Shown here one piece after another: positions 1 through 13,135 of a stretch of 64,000 nucleotides of DNA. The notes beneath the pieces are model-generated. The model searched no databases, was not told where the DNA came from, and was given only the letters and a program-made list of their open reading frames with translations. The DNA comes from Halocaridina rubra (taxonomy: Eukaryota > Arthropoda > Malacostraca > Decapoda > Atyidae), in contig JAXCGZ010001893.1 in the NCBI GenBank assembly GCA_037179515.1, positions 28,501-92,500 of the forward strand. Direction: 5' to 3'. The position numbers and the translations under genes were made by a program. Numbering within the stretch: position 1 is the first letter of the stretch; every line of letters begins with the position of its first letter.

Positions 1-1075
1 AGCTGCAATCAATGGCTAGAATAGGTGGAAATGTTTTGGAATGGATAAAAACTTACTTAGAAGGAAGGGAACAGAGGGTTAGAGTAAGACACTCAGTGTC
101 TGAATAGAGAAGAGTTAGTAGTGGAGTTCCACAGGGTTCAGTTTTAGGGCCACTTTTGTTCCTTGTATATGTAAATGACCTACCAGAGTCTGTAAATTCA
201 TTCATGAATATGTTTGCAGATGATGCAAAGAGTGTGAAGAAAGTAAAAAACGAGAACAATGGTAGAGAACTTCGGGAGGATCTAAATAATCTGCATGAGT
301 GGTCAGAAAAGTGGCTAATGAAATTCAATACTTCAAAATGTAAGGTAATGAGAATGGGTACAAGTGCAAGAAGGCCCAAGCTTGACTACTCGGTGGCTGG
401 AGTACAACTTCAAGAGACAGAAAATGAGAGAGATCTAGGAGTAAACATACTGGCAGATTTGTCTCCAGAAATACATATAAATGGCATAGTAAGGGCAGCA
501 TATGCATTCTTATCACTGAAGGGTAGCCTTCAGGCACATGGACAAGGAAATGTTCAGAAATATTTATGTAACCTATGTGAGGCCAAAACTCGAATATGCA
601 GCCCCCTTTTGGAATCCGCACTTGAAAAAGCACATAGCTAAGCTTGAAAAAGTTCAAAGACATGCCACGAAACTGGTGCCAGAAATACGCAATCTCAGTT
701 ATGATGAGAGGCTGAGGGAATTAGACTTACCATCACTCGAAGCTAGAAGAGTGAGGGGGGATATGGTGACAGTCTTTAAATTCATTCATGGTTATGATAG
801 AGTGGATAGGGATCGATATTTTGATATGGCTGGCTCTAGAACTAGAGGTCATAGTTTGAAGCTTGGTAAGAAAACTTCTTTGCAGGATGTAAGGAAATAC
901 TTTTTCAGTGTAAGAGTAGCTGATAATTGGAATTCGCTAAGCGAGGAGGTAGTTAATGCTATCTCAATCCATAGTTTTAAGGACAGGTATGATAAGTATC
1001 ACTAAGTATAAATTGGAACCGATCAGGAGACGGGAAGATAGGAGCTTTGGGCTCTTTCCCGTAAACACAATTAGG
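1..1075 (+). pseudogene. CR1/Jockey-like LINE fragment (RT palm to 3' end), copy a
   Basis: This is the C-terminal half of a non-LTR reverse transcriptase, which copies element RNA into DNA at a nicked target. Visible blocks are the SGVPQGS motif near base 120, LGPLLFLVYVNDL, the catalytic FADD box near base 215, a WSEKWLMKFN block, and the family's C-terminal stretch with YVRPKLEYA, TRGH and RKYFFS ending at the stop near 1005. An in-frame stop precedes SGVPQGS near base 110, and a frame change occurs near 520-540, so it cannot make one protein. A short 3' UTR with a GGGAAAGAGCC-type motif follows to about 1075. The 5' part lies beyond the window start. The same family recurs inverted at 7.9-9.2 kb and in both arms of the 50-64 kb palindrome. 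Placement in the CR1/Jockey group is from recall of motifs; the exact clade is not settled. Confidence 0.85.
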
Positions 1076-1079
1076 TAAT

Positions 1080-1862
1080 CACCATGTTTGTCGTCTGTTG
1101 CTCGCCATATATAGAGTGAGTAGAATGTGTATAATATATTTCATTTACATCATTGCTGTAATTCAGGTGTTGCATAATGAAATAGAATTGTTTTCTAGTT
1201 TTGCTTTTATTGATTTTTTTTATGTTACAGTATCATTATTTATTTTTGCAGCTACGGGTTCATTCTAACATTTCCCCCTCCTCTTCTCCTACCGCTTATG
1301 TCAAATGCTCGCTGCCACCATGCTTGTCCCATGCCTGTTGTTCATTGTATATAGAGTGAGTAGAATGTGTTTTACATTCAGGCATTGCAAAATAAAAATT
1401 TTTTTTTAGGTTTTTATTCTTGCTTTTGTTATTTTTTATTTTTATTTTATCTTTGTTTACTTTTGTAGATAGAGGTTCGTTCTCCCGCATCCTCCTCCTC
1501 TTCTCCCGTTGCTTAAGTTACGTGTTCACTGCGACCACACACGTCCCAGTGTATGCCTGTTGTTCACTGTATAATAGAGTGCGCTAATTTATTTACTGTA
1601 CAGTAAATCTGTATATCTTTTATACTGTACACTATTTGTATATTATTATAAATACCTACAGGTCTTTCTGCTTTGTTTTATACCTATAAAATATGCTTTA
1701 TTTATCCTATGTCTTTGGCATAGTGTGTTTATGTAAGGTTGTGGAACGTATCTATGCCTATTATTATTATTTCTTACGGAAAATGACTAGTTACCTTATG
1801 AATTTTGCATTACCCGTGCCTATTGAGAACCTATCCTCGCGTTGTTCCAAGAGGTGAGTGTA
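1080..1862. repeat. Dispersed repeat R1 with internal duplication
   Basis: AT-rich DNA without coding potential. It contains two related segments of about 240 bp (about 1080-1310 and 1320-1560) that share TAGAGTGAGTAGAATGTG and a CCTCCTCTTCTCC block. It ends in GAGAACCTATCCTCGCGTTG and GTTCCAAGAGGTGAGTGTA. Related sequence occurs at 7.39-7.80, 32.31-32.79 and 35.44-35.86 kb, so it is a dispersed family. The 35.86 kb copy ends exactly at a (TA)n array, which suggests a TA-targeting DNA transposon, but I could not recognise its other end here. Confidence 0.6.
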
Positions 1863-2373
1863 TTTGTTTTGAATAGCTTTCTAAAATTTTACTGATTTGC
1901 CAGTAAACGGTACAGTCTGTTTTAGCATTTTCGGCATATTGTAAGGTAAATGGGATCATTTATGGATTGTTTCTTGTTTAATCGTTTAGCTTTGAATGGG
2001 GTCTACAGCGCAGAAAAATGCCATTTATTACTATCCAGTGATTTTAGGCTATATCAATTCCCTTGAGCTGGTCATATGTCCTTTCCAGCTGTTATTTATA
2101 ATTTGGGGATTTGGTGGTGTTGTCGATGGAAAGTGGCCAGAGCGTTAGCCATTTATGTTTCCCGGCTTTTTTTTTTTCTGGTCTTCCGAACTGGATATGC
2201 ATAGACTAGTTAGGGACTTTTTTCACCGGCAGCTTAGCTTAAGCCCCAGTAGTGCCACATATAGTTTTGGTTAGCCTAGCCCTAAGAAGTTACATATGTC
2301 TTTTTTAACATTTATTACTTGGATTTTCTCTCGTTCACCAAGCCATCTACTTCATTCTAGTCTTAGCCTAGAC
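1863..2373. other. Unassigned AT-rich spacer
   Basis: No open reading frame, RNA gene or repeat that I recognise. The stretch contains a T-rich tract near 2168-2178 and ends at the start of a hAT-like terminal repeat. Confidence 0.4.
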
Positions 2374-3030
2374 CAGTGGTTCTCAACCTTTTCTTACCCA
2401 TGTACCCCTTTTCCCTTATTTTCTTTTTTGGTGGACCCCTTCATTGCTATTCAACAAAAGACAAGCTTTAATATTGAAGCGGGGAATTTCAGAAAAATTA
2501 ACGTAAGTATGTGTGTACTAGGAACTCTTTATATCTCTTACCTTGTCACGATGGAGTTCAACATAAAACTGAAGTGAACTGCTTGGGTCATGTCGACTTT
2601 TATAGGCACTGAGAGTTAATAATTGTACCGGAAATCATCCCTGCTACTGAAGATCTTAATGCCATAAATCCTTCCTCGATAAGCGCAGTCTCTTTGACCT
2701 TTGTCGTTACCGATCAAAGGTCAGAGACTGCGCCAAAGAAGGTAGATATTTGCCCTGAAAATATACATTAAAGCTCGCTGTCTGCTTCCTGAGAAAAGAT
2801 AAGAGATTTTCACCTTCATTTGTTCTTGCCACTGACCGATGGGTGAGTAGATATGTCAAAAGGAATTATAAAAGAAATAAAGTGAGAATGAATCATTCAT
2901 TTATATTCTCTTCTTATTTCAATATGGTGTAAATTAAAATGGGAATTTTATTTTTAGTAATAAAAGCCGTACTGAAGTGGAATTGCTTCATGGACCACCA
3001 AAATATCTGTGTGGACCCGCAGTTTGTTAT
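2374..3030. mobile_element. hAT-like palindromic MITE (putative)
   Basis: The left end reads CAGTGGTTCTCAACCTTTTC, a terminal form I know from hAT-Charlie-type elements. Inside the left end is TTTTGGTGGACCCCTTCATT, and inside the right end is its approximate complement, a block near 2985-3003 reading TTCATGGACCACCAAAA. The centre of symmetry, near 2708, coincides with a hairpin at 2683-2733 whose stems are GCGCAGTCTCTTTGACC and GGTCAGAGACTGCGC. No transposase is present. I could not find an 8-bp target duplication and the right terminus is degraded, so the right boundary is approximate. Confidence 0.5.
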
Positions 3031-3500
3031 TTTTTGTTATTCGGAATGCGTTCTCACTAAGTTGTATTATAGGTGTAAACTTGAATACTACCCTGAATGG
3101 AGGTAGCCTATGGTGTATCTACAAGTTATTTAATCTGTTTTTCCTCATTAACTTATTGTGTATCACCAGTGATGAATGGTACCTCAGATATAACCTACTC
3201 CTTGATGTTTATCCTAAACATAGCCTGTGCAATTAGGTTTCTGTGAATTTCTTTGTATTCAATATATTACAGTGTAATTATAGTACATAGAGCATTTGTT
3301 TGAGTTTTGTGTATTATTCCTTTTCATTTAGTATATACATCTGATCCTGGGATAATTTTGTGTTGAACATTCAATGTGCATTTATGTTGTGTACTACATT
3401 TTGGGGGATTACAAGACCTTCTGTTTACTTTATTAGGTCTGTCCAGGTTTACCTCTCTCGGTCTTTACTTGAGTGACGCTTAGTGTGTATGTAATTAAGT
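3031..3500. other. Unassigned AT-rich spacer upstream of decayed Bel/Pao gag
   Basis: No recognisable coding sequence. By position it could hold the 5' LTR or leader of the decayed Bel/Pao element that starts near 3528, but I cannot find a matching second LTR to prove it. Confidence 0.3.
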
Positions 3501-3527
3501 TTCTTGGTAAGTTTTCTAGCCTTCGTT

Positions 3528-4507
3528 ATGGCATCTTAAAAGATTTCTGATCGCTCCTTGAGCAGATTCAGAGCAGCAGTCACTTGGAAACTGACTAGTG
3601 CCAATCCAGCTTTTAGCGTAACTAATCCAGTCTTAGTGACAGTGAAGACTTATGTTGAATCATTATAGACGTGGTGGAACAAATACTTGGAGGTATGTGA
3701 TGACTATATTTCCGAGAGAGAGAATTTTGAGGACTCTGAATATGAGAGGCTTCAAAGAAAAGATAATGAATTTGAAACCAATAATAATCAACAGGTCAGT
3801 CCTATGTTTGATGGTTTGGGTCAATTACAAGGCACAGTATCTGGGAGTATCCTCAACCCCACAACCGAGTAGTAGAGTATGTTTACCCAAAGTTAGGATT
3901 AACAGTTTTTCTGGGAATTTGGAAGAATGGCAAAGCTGGAGGGATAGTTTTCGTTCATTAGTGCATGACTGCCATGACATGGACAAAGTTTTAATGATGA
4001 CCCACTTGAAGTCTTGCATAAATTCTATAACGTTTTCAATCATTTCAGGGTTTCAGATTAGTGATCAGGATCATGAGGATGCCATAGCTGCAGGGGCTGG
4101 CAGATTTGTTAATCCGGAAAGAGTGAAGCAAGTACTTATGCTTCAGTTGGTTGATATTCCAAAAGCAAAGAATGTAGCAAAGGATTTAGATCAGTTAAAT
4201 TACCTACAGAGGCCGAAAGATTTGTTATTCAGAAGTTTCAGACTACATATTTCACTGTTGATCAGATCATTGCTCGTTTTGCAAACCACATTGTATTTCT
4301 TTGAAAGGTTCCAGTGTGTGTTAAATTGCCTGTTAAAGAAATTGGGATGAAACCAAAGTCATTAACAAATTCAGACGTCAGATAAGACTCTTGTTGGAAC
4401 TTACCCTGTAGGGGTGAAGAGTCAGAAGAGTACAAGTAAAGCATATTTGCTAGGTTATTGAAAGATCACAGGGCTAAGCATTGCCCGAAAAAACAACCTA
4501 TTATTGT
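3528..4507 (+). pseudogene. Decayed Bel/Pao gag
   Basis: This is a remnant of the structural polyprotein of a Bel/Pao retrotransposon. A start at 3528 (ATGGCATCT) is followed at once by a stop. Later frames give an acidic segment, then a DUF1759-like block with FSGNLEEWQSWRDSFRSLVH near 3910-3965, matching the family pattern in which a short Pro/Ile-rich stretch precedes a GDPxEWxxFWxxF-type motif. Near 4440-4480 a frame reads like a degenerate zinc knuckle (DHRAKHC). Several frame changes show it is dead. It stops abruptly at about 4507 where an inverted LINE begins. Its pol counterpart may be the Bel/Pao fragment at 19.94-21.34 kb. Confidence 0.65.
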
Positions 4508-6812
4508 AAGAGATTGACTCAGGTTGGATGTTCCTCAAGATGTTTACAAATTTGGATGATACCTTATGGTAAAGAGAAAGAGAATCCAGATTTGAATTAA
4601 GAGAAGGGTCAGTAATGAGTCTGACTGCCTTAAATTCGATCCTATCAAGGAGATAATTATTTTAAGTAATTGTAGAGAGTTGAAGAAATGTCGAACACGG
4701 AGCAGAACCCCCAATATTTTTATGCAGCTTTAGATAATTGGATTATGTGATCCTCCAAGACAAGTTAGAGACTGTTTGGATTCCTAATATGTAAATAGAA
4801 TTAAGGGGGTAAATTTCGTTAGTATCAAAGACAATAGGGCTATCAGGAGGAGAAAAAGATAAAGAAATAGCCAGAAACTGTGTCTTGGAGGCATTAAATT
4901 TAGCTGATTATGAGCAGCAGATGAAGGTAGTGAAGAAATACCAGAGGAAAAATGAAGGGTTGAATCGTCGGCTAAGGTGTGAAGAAGAGAGGAAGATGGG
5001 GATGAAGAAGATCGTTGATGAAGAGAAGGAATAGAGTATGTGAATGAACAGAGCCCTGTGGAACACCACTGGTAGCAGGGAATGGGATAGATGTTGCACC
5101 GTCAACAACCATAGATATAATATGGTGTGAAAGAAAACTGGAAATCAAGGAACAGAGAAAAGGGGTAAAGCCATAGGCAGGGAGTAGAGCCTTGTGCCAG
5201 ACTCTGTCAAAATTCTTAGAGATATCAAGGTCGACTACAAAAGAATCCCCTTAGTTTCTCAGAGAAGATGACCATACATAGGGATAGGAGGTCACCAGTG
5301 GATCTTGCCTAGCATAAGCCAGACTGGTGATCAGAGATAAGTAAGTTGGAATCAAGACATTTAAAAAAGTGAGCATTGAGTAAAGTTTCGAAAACATTAG
5401 TGATAGAAGAGACTAGGGCAATAGGTCGGTAGTTTGAGGGAATAAAGTGGTCTCTCTTCTTGGGAACAGGCTGTACTAGAGCATGCTTCCAAGATGAGGG
5501 ATAGATACTGGTTGAGACAATGAGGCAAAAAAGATGGCAAAGCATGGGAGCCACTTCATATGCAAACTCCATAAGGAACCTAGCAGGGATCCATCGGGAC
5601 CAAATGCCTTGTTCGTCTCAGGGAAGGCGTAGAGTTAGAGAGGAGTAAAGATTGAGGGACAGGTGTGCTGGAATTGTTTTTGGAAGAGTTGGCTGAAAAA
5701 TGAGAGCTAAAGAGTGCGGCTTTGTCAGTGGGAGAGCAAGCTATTGAACCATCAGAACGAATGAGAGGGAGAAAGCTTGAGTTACAGAAGTTCTTAGAGA
5801 GGTTTTTGCTAATGACCAGAAACATTTGTCTCAGGGAGACGAGTTAAGGTCATCAACTTTCCCTCTTTTAAAGAAAGCCTTAGGCATTCGAATCTAAGCA
5901 GTACAGAGATTCCTAGCCACAATAAAAGCAGAGGGAGTTAAATCTGAAGAAAAGGCTTGGTACGACCAGTGCCCCCTATCCTTGGCTTGAATAACCATGG
6001 AGCAGGCATGGTCAAACCAAAGACTAGGGGAAAAAAATGTTTTCATAGAGAAGGGGATGTATGCCTCCATTCCTGAGGTTTTGATCTCGGCAACTTATAG
6101 GGCTGCCTGATCAGGGTTCCGGGACTGAAAGCAGTAGTCATCCTATGGAAAGTTAAAGAGGAAGTTACACAAACCTCTATGTTGGGCACGTCAAAGTGCC
6201 AAATGCAGCGCTGAATAAGAAGGACTGATGGAAGGGGAGAGAAATTGGAAGAGATTGAGATCACAGAGTGGTCAGATTTGCCAAGAAGGTAAAACACAGA
6301 ATAAGAGTAGTTTGGAGGGTTAGAAGTATGAAATATGTCAAGAGTATTGGCTGCATGTTCATGTCGGTCGGGAACACGAGTAGGATGATTGATAATTTGC
6401 TCCAGATCGTGTGTAATAGAGAAAGCAAGGGCCTCATTTCCTCCCACATCAGTGTGCGAAGAATTAAGCCAATCACTGTGGTGTACATTGAAGTCTCCAA
6501 TATTGAGAAGTTTGACATGCGGGTGAAAAGATAGCAAGGACTCATGACAAGAGGACAGATATTCAAAGAAAGACATAAAGTCAGTGCGGTTTGGAGAACA
6601 GTAGCAGAAGCAAAGGAATGTAGTGGTTCATGGAGAGATAGAGTTTCAGCTAGAGAACATCAAAGTTAGGAGATTCAAGATCCCTGAGCCTTGCAATTGG
6701 AGTCTTAGTGATGCAGTAGGCACAGACCCCACCTTGGAATGAAAACGAGTATGCAGGTGATAGTGGCTCGTGTAGGTGCTGAGTTGGACAAGTGGCTTTT
6801 GAGCAACCAGTG
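4508..6812 (-). pseudogene. APE-type (Jockey/I-like) LINE, broken
   Basis: Read on the minus strand this is an endonuclease plus reverse transcriptase gene of a non-LTR retrotransposon. From 6812 downward come APE endonuclease blocks (LNIGDFNVHHSDW near 6510, then TLDIFHTS and KSDHSVISI near 6270). The RT fingers include PSSWKHALVQPVPKK and SNYRPIALVSS near 5400-5490. SGVPQGSV lies near 5060, LFLLFIND follows, and the catalytic ADDS box is near 4955. At least four frame changes and stops separate these blocks. The 5' end of the ORF is missing and abuts a Tigger-like terminal repeat at 6815; the 3' end abuts the Bel/Pao gag remnant. The element probably inserted into that Bel/Pao copy. Confidence 0.8.
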
Positions 6813-6814
6813 TA

Positions 6815-7110
6815 CAGTACTCCCTCATTTATCGCGGGGGCTCAGTTCCGGAACCCACCGCCATAGGTGAAAAATCGCGAAGTAAACCTTATTTATTGTA
6901 GGTATTTTATTTATTTTTACCTTTACTGTATAAACCCTAACTGTATAAAGCCTTCCTGCACTGTTAACAAACCACTCTCTACTTTTGTAATAACAGCGCA
7001 CAAGCATAAATTTATATGGATGTGATATTATGAAGATTGAAAAAAAGCAATAAGAACAAACAGCAAACAAACTGTCGATATAATATCATCAGGAAAATAG
7101 CGTGTAGAGA
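6815..7110. mobile_element. Tigger/pogo-like terminal segment
   Basis: The segment starts CAGTACTCCCTCATTTATCG directly after a TA dinucleotide, a Tigger/pogo-type end. It resembles the subterminal sequence of the Tigger copies farther on (for example TATAAAGCCTTCCTGCACTG is like the CAGTGCAGGGAGGGTTTATA block read backwards). A comparable opposite end, AGGGATTACTG followed by TA, lies at 19921-19933. The two may be the ends of one element now filled with nested insertions, but that pairing is inferred. Confidence 0.45.
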
Positions 7111-7384
7111 ATATATATAATTCATTTAAGTTTCCCATGTACAGTACGATATACATTTTCTTTGAACAAATTGTATACATTTTCTTTTTCTATCAGCTGA
7201 CTTTATTTACGTTATGATTTTGTGCAGCATGGTCGATAGATTGAATAATGTTTAGAACCAAGGAATATTAATACTAATCTATAATCTTGAAAATTAGTTG
7301 AACCCCAAATAGGGTGAGTAAATTAATATTTTATGAGTAAGATAATGTGCCTGAATAAGCATCAGATGATACAAAAGCGGCAAA

Positions 7385-7800
7385 ACGTTTTGGTTAGAGG
7401 TTTGTTCTCCCGCATCCTCCTCCTCTTCTACCGCTTAATGCGATCGAATATTATGAAGAGAATTGAAAAAAGCATTAAGAACAAACAGCAAACAAACTTG
7501 TGATATAATATCGACAGGGAAGTAGCATGTGAGGGTGTATCAGCTGATACGGAAGCGCCAAAACGTTTGCAGATAGAGGTTTGTTCTCCCGCATCCTCCT
7601 CCTCTTCTACCGCTTAATGCTAATATCTAATATTGTGAAGAGAATTGAAAAAAGCATTAAGAACAAACAGCAAACAAACTTTCGATATAATATCATCAGA
7701 GAAATAGCGTGCGAGGGTGTATCAGCTGACACGGAAGCGCCAAAACCTTTGCAGATAGAGGTTCGTTCTCCCGCATCCTCCTCCTCTTCTACTGCTTAAT
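7385..7800. repeat. Tandem repeat, about 180-bp unit
   Basis: Three occurrences of TTCTCCCGCATCCTCCTCCT at 7405, 7584 and 7766 give periods of 179 and 182 bp. Between them each unit holds a conserved block with AACAAACAGCAAACAAACTT and a GATATAATATC core. A partial copy of the latter also occurs at 7020-7110. The CATCCTCCTCCTCTTC block ties it to dispersed repeat R1. Confidence 0.75.
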
Positions 7801-7879
7801 AATATTTATTTACTATTTTGTTTTAGGATAAAATATTAGTGGTAAAAAAATCAACAAATAATTTATTGAATTGTACCTA

Positions 7880-9215
7880 TGATCATTGTTGCTAGTTGTG
7901 ATTACCTAATTGTGTTTACGGGAAAGAGCCCAAAGCTCATATATTCCCGTCTCCTGATCGGTTCCATTTTGTACTTAGTGACACTTATCATACCTGTCCT
8001 TAAAATTGTGGATTGAGATAGCATTAACTACCTCCTCGCTTAGCCAATTCCAATTATCAACTACTCTTACACTGAAAAAGTATTTCCTTACATCCTGCAA
8101 AGAAGTTTTCTTACGAAGCTTCAAACTATGACCTCTAGTTCTAGAGCCAGCCATATCAAAATATCGATCCCTATCCACTCTGTCATAACCATGAAGGAAT
8201 CTAAAGGCTGTCACCATGTCCCCCCTCAATCTTCTAGCTTCGAGTGATGGTAAGTCTAATTCCCTCAGCCTCTCATCATAGCTGAGATTGCGTATTTCTG
8301 ACACCAGTTTCGTGGCATGTCTTTGAACTTTTTCAAGCTTAGCTATGTGCTTTTTAAAGTGCGGATTCCAATAGGGGGCTGATTATTCAAGTTTTGGCCT
8401 CACATAGATTGCATAAATATTTCTGAATATTTCCTTGTCCATGTGCCAAAAGGCTACCCTTATATTTGATAAGAATGCATATGCTGCCCTTACTAAGACA
8501 TTTATATGTATTTCTGGAGACAAATCTGCCAGTATGTTTACTCCTAGATCTCTCTCATGTTCTATCTCTTGAAGTTGCACTCCAGCCACCGAGTAGTCAA
8601 GCTTGGGCCTTCTTGCACTTGTACCCATTCTCATTACCTTACATTTTGAAGTATTGAATTTCATTAGCCACTTTTCTGACCACTCATGCAGACTATTTAG
8701 ATCTTCCAGAAGTTATCTACCATTGTTCTCGTTTCCTACTTTCTTCACAATCTTTGCATCATCTACAAACATATTCATGAATGAATTTAAAGACTGGTAG
8801 GTCATTTACATATACAAGGAACAAAAGTGGCCCTAAAACTGAGCCCTGTGAAACTCCACTACTAATTCTTTCTGGAAGTCTAGGAATCTGTAATTTGCCC
8901 AGCCCTCTATTTCCTGTAAGATTCGGCTTACCTCATCATAAAATTCTAATAAGTTTGTTTCTGTTGATCTACCTTCTCAGAAGCCATGTTGCCTCACTGA
9001 CAAAAAGTTGAAGGATTCCAAGCGAATAGAGATATGTTTCCTTAGTAGTTTCTCCATAAATTTGCAAACTATGCTAGTCAAGGAAACTGGTCTATAGTTT
9101 AGAGCCGTATCCCTCCTTCCCTTTTTGAATATAGGTATCACATTTGCTTGTTTCCAGCATCTTGGAATCTCCCCTGACTCCAGTGACTTTTTAAAGATGA
9201 TACTTAGTACATTAC
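7880..9215 (-). pseudogene. CR1/Jockey-like LINE fragment, copy b
   Basis: This is the same family as the fragment at the window start, on the minus strand. The 3' UTR lies at about 7880-7975, the RT C-terminus at 7975-8304 (SYDERLRELDLPSLEARR, TRGH) and the KFNTSKCKVMRMGTS block near 8600. Farther upstream in the gene, at about 8860-9215, are the RT finger motifs IFKKGRRD and NYRPVSLTSIVCKFMEK. Near 8850-8870 the reading jumps from a DFQK-type motif directly to a VEFHRAQF-type stretch, so the palm A region between them is deleted. Frameshifts are also present. The pieces are alleles of a dead copy, not a working enzyme. Confidence 0.83.
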
Positions 9216-9229
9216 AACAACAACAGCAA

Positions 9230-9540
9230 TAATAATGATAATATATTATTATTATTTATGGTAAATCTTTATTTTCACATCCCAAAGAGTGAAATTAAAG
9301 TACGAAACACTGAATACGATATTAAAAAGCTAAAACAATATTGTCTCAACTCCCTTTTTAACTAAAGTTGAACTAACTTACCTAATCTAACCTATGATTA
9401 ACCTAATAATATTGTAAATATAATTACATATCCTAATTTTGGATGTAAAATTGAATATTTACTACTCTACTATTACTGAATTTAACCTTATAAATTTCAA
9501 CACTCTTTCCTAAGTGGAGTGTGTAAAAGTAAACATTTAC
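9230..9540. other. AT-rich spacer
   Basis: No gene or known repeat seen. Scattered ATT/TAA triplets grade into the (TTA)n array that follows. Confidence 0.35.
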
Positions 9541-9541
9541 C

Positions 9542-9631
<90 letters not shown>

Positions 9632-9632
9632 G
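9541..9632. repeat. (TTA)n microsatellite
   Basis: About 30 uninterrupted TTA triplets. Translations of poly-tyrosine here are repeat artefacts. Confidence 0.95.
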
Positions 9633-10161
<529 letters not shown>

Positions 10162-10404
10162 TGTTCCCCCTGTTATTCGTGTTTTTTGGTTCGCGTTCTC
10201 CCTGTATCGCGGTTTTTTTTATAAATTATTATTTTATTTTTTTGGTATATGCAAAAATATTAAGATATTAAAAAAAAAAAATTCTCAGTATTTTCATTTT
10301 TTTTATTGAAAAAAAAAACATATTTCATTATCTAATTGACAAAAAAAAAATATTTCCCAGCCTACGAATAATAAAACAGTAAAAAATAGTAAAAAACATA
10401 AATT

Positions 10405-10598
10405 TAGATAGATAGATAGATAGATAGATAGATACGTTTATTGACCACCTCTTTTGAAAAGTACAGTATAATCTTTACAAAAGGAATATTTGGTCCAAAT
10501 TACAATGAATAAATACAATAGATTTTGTACAATCATCAAATAAGTAAATTAATTTCAAATTAATATGCATTGTACTAATAACTGAGTGATATGCATAC
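10405..10598 (-). mobile_element. Retroposon tail with (TATC)n end inside T1
   Basis: On the minus strand it reads through GAGGTGGTCAATAAACG into (TATC)n, typical of a non-LTR 3' end (AATAAA-like signal plus simple-repeat tail). It interrupts the Tigger block that elsewhere reads AAATTTAGATATACGTACG. The same insertion at the same internal site occurs at 52765-52940 and 61258-61437. Confidence 0.65.
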
Positions 10599-11224
10599 GT
10601 ACAGTATAACTCACAGTATTGCATCATACGAAATAGTGTTCGATAGCGTACAATGTATTGGGGTCGCAGCTACGTGAGCAAGCATACACATTTATATTTC
10701 CAGTAGTTTCATAATTTTATTGATAAAAAAATGTATTTATTAGCCTAAGAATAATAAAGCAGTAAAAAATAGTAAAAAACATAAATACTAACAGTATTGC
10801 AACATGTAAAATACAATACCGCTGTCAGCGTTTTGGACAAAGACTCGTTCAGTCTAACTCACGTGTGCGCCTTTCACGTTGTGCTTATTAAACATTTTGC
10901 TTGTGTTCGATAGCGTACAATGTATTGGGGTCGCAGCTACGTGAACTAGCATATATATTTATATTTTCAGTAGTTTCATGATTTTATTGATAAAAAAAAC
11001 GTATTTCTTAGCCTAAGAATAATAAAGCAGTAAAAAATAGTAAAAAACATAAATACTAGCAGTATTGCAACATGTAAAATACGATACCGCTATCAGCATT
11101 TCGGACAAAGGCTTCCACCATCTTCCATTGTCTCGCCTCACTCGTGTGCGCCATTCACGTTGTGCTTATTATTATTAATATATTTTGCTTGTGCTTTTTT
11201 TACTCTCATATTTTAACCTTTGCA

Positions 11225-11374
11225 ATGCCTCCCAAGCATCCTTCATCTTCTAAGGCTTCTTGTAGTGAGCCTAAGCGGGAAAGGAAAATGTTAACCATTG
11301 TAGATAAAGTGAAACTCTTAGATATGTTGAAAGAAGGAAAAAAGTTTGTGGATGTCGGCCGCTATTTTACGTAA
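11225..11374 (+). pseudogene. Tigger transposase N-terminal remnant (T1)
   Basis: Starts MPPKHPSSSKASCSEPK and continues through the helix-turn-helix start VDKVKLLDMLKEGKKFVDVG before a stop created by the deletion junction. It aligns with the first 50 residues of the transposase at 14223. No catalytic domain remains, so it can at most be part of a DNA-binding region. Confidence 0.8.
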
Positions 11375-11630
11375 ACGTAAAAATTATTGTAAAATACTGT
11401 ACCTATGTATGTCAAGTCATCATCACCTCATTCACGATAAGTTTTCCTATCACTTTCATAAAAAATTACGTTGCTTGCTGTTATTTATAATGTAAAGGGT
11501 GTTTTTTTAACAGTACAGGGAGGGTTTATACAGTGTAAACGTAAAAATACATTAAAATATCTATGTACATATAGGCTGATCCTACTCCGTGGATTTCCTG
11601 GTTTGCGCCGGGTCCCGGAACTGGGACCCG

Positions 11631-13049
<1,419 letters not shown>

Positions 13050-13133
<84 letters not shown>
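13050..13133. repeat. (TA)n array between T2 and T3
   Basis: About 84 bp of alternating AT, bounded by Tigger termini. Confidence 0.95.

Positions 13134-13135
<2 letters not shown>

Noticed and set aside
53..663. Minus-strand frames opposite the LINE RT at the window start
   Set aside because: Antisense shadows; the plus strand has the RT motifs.
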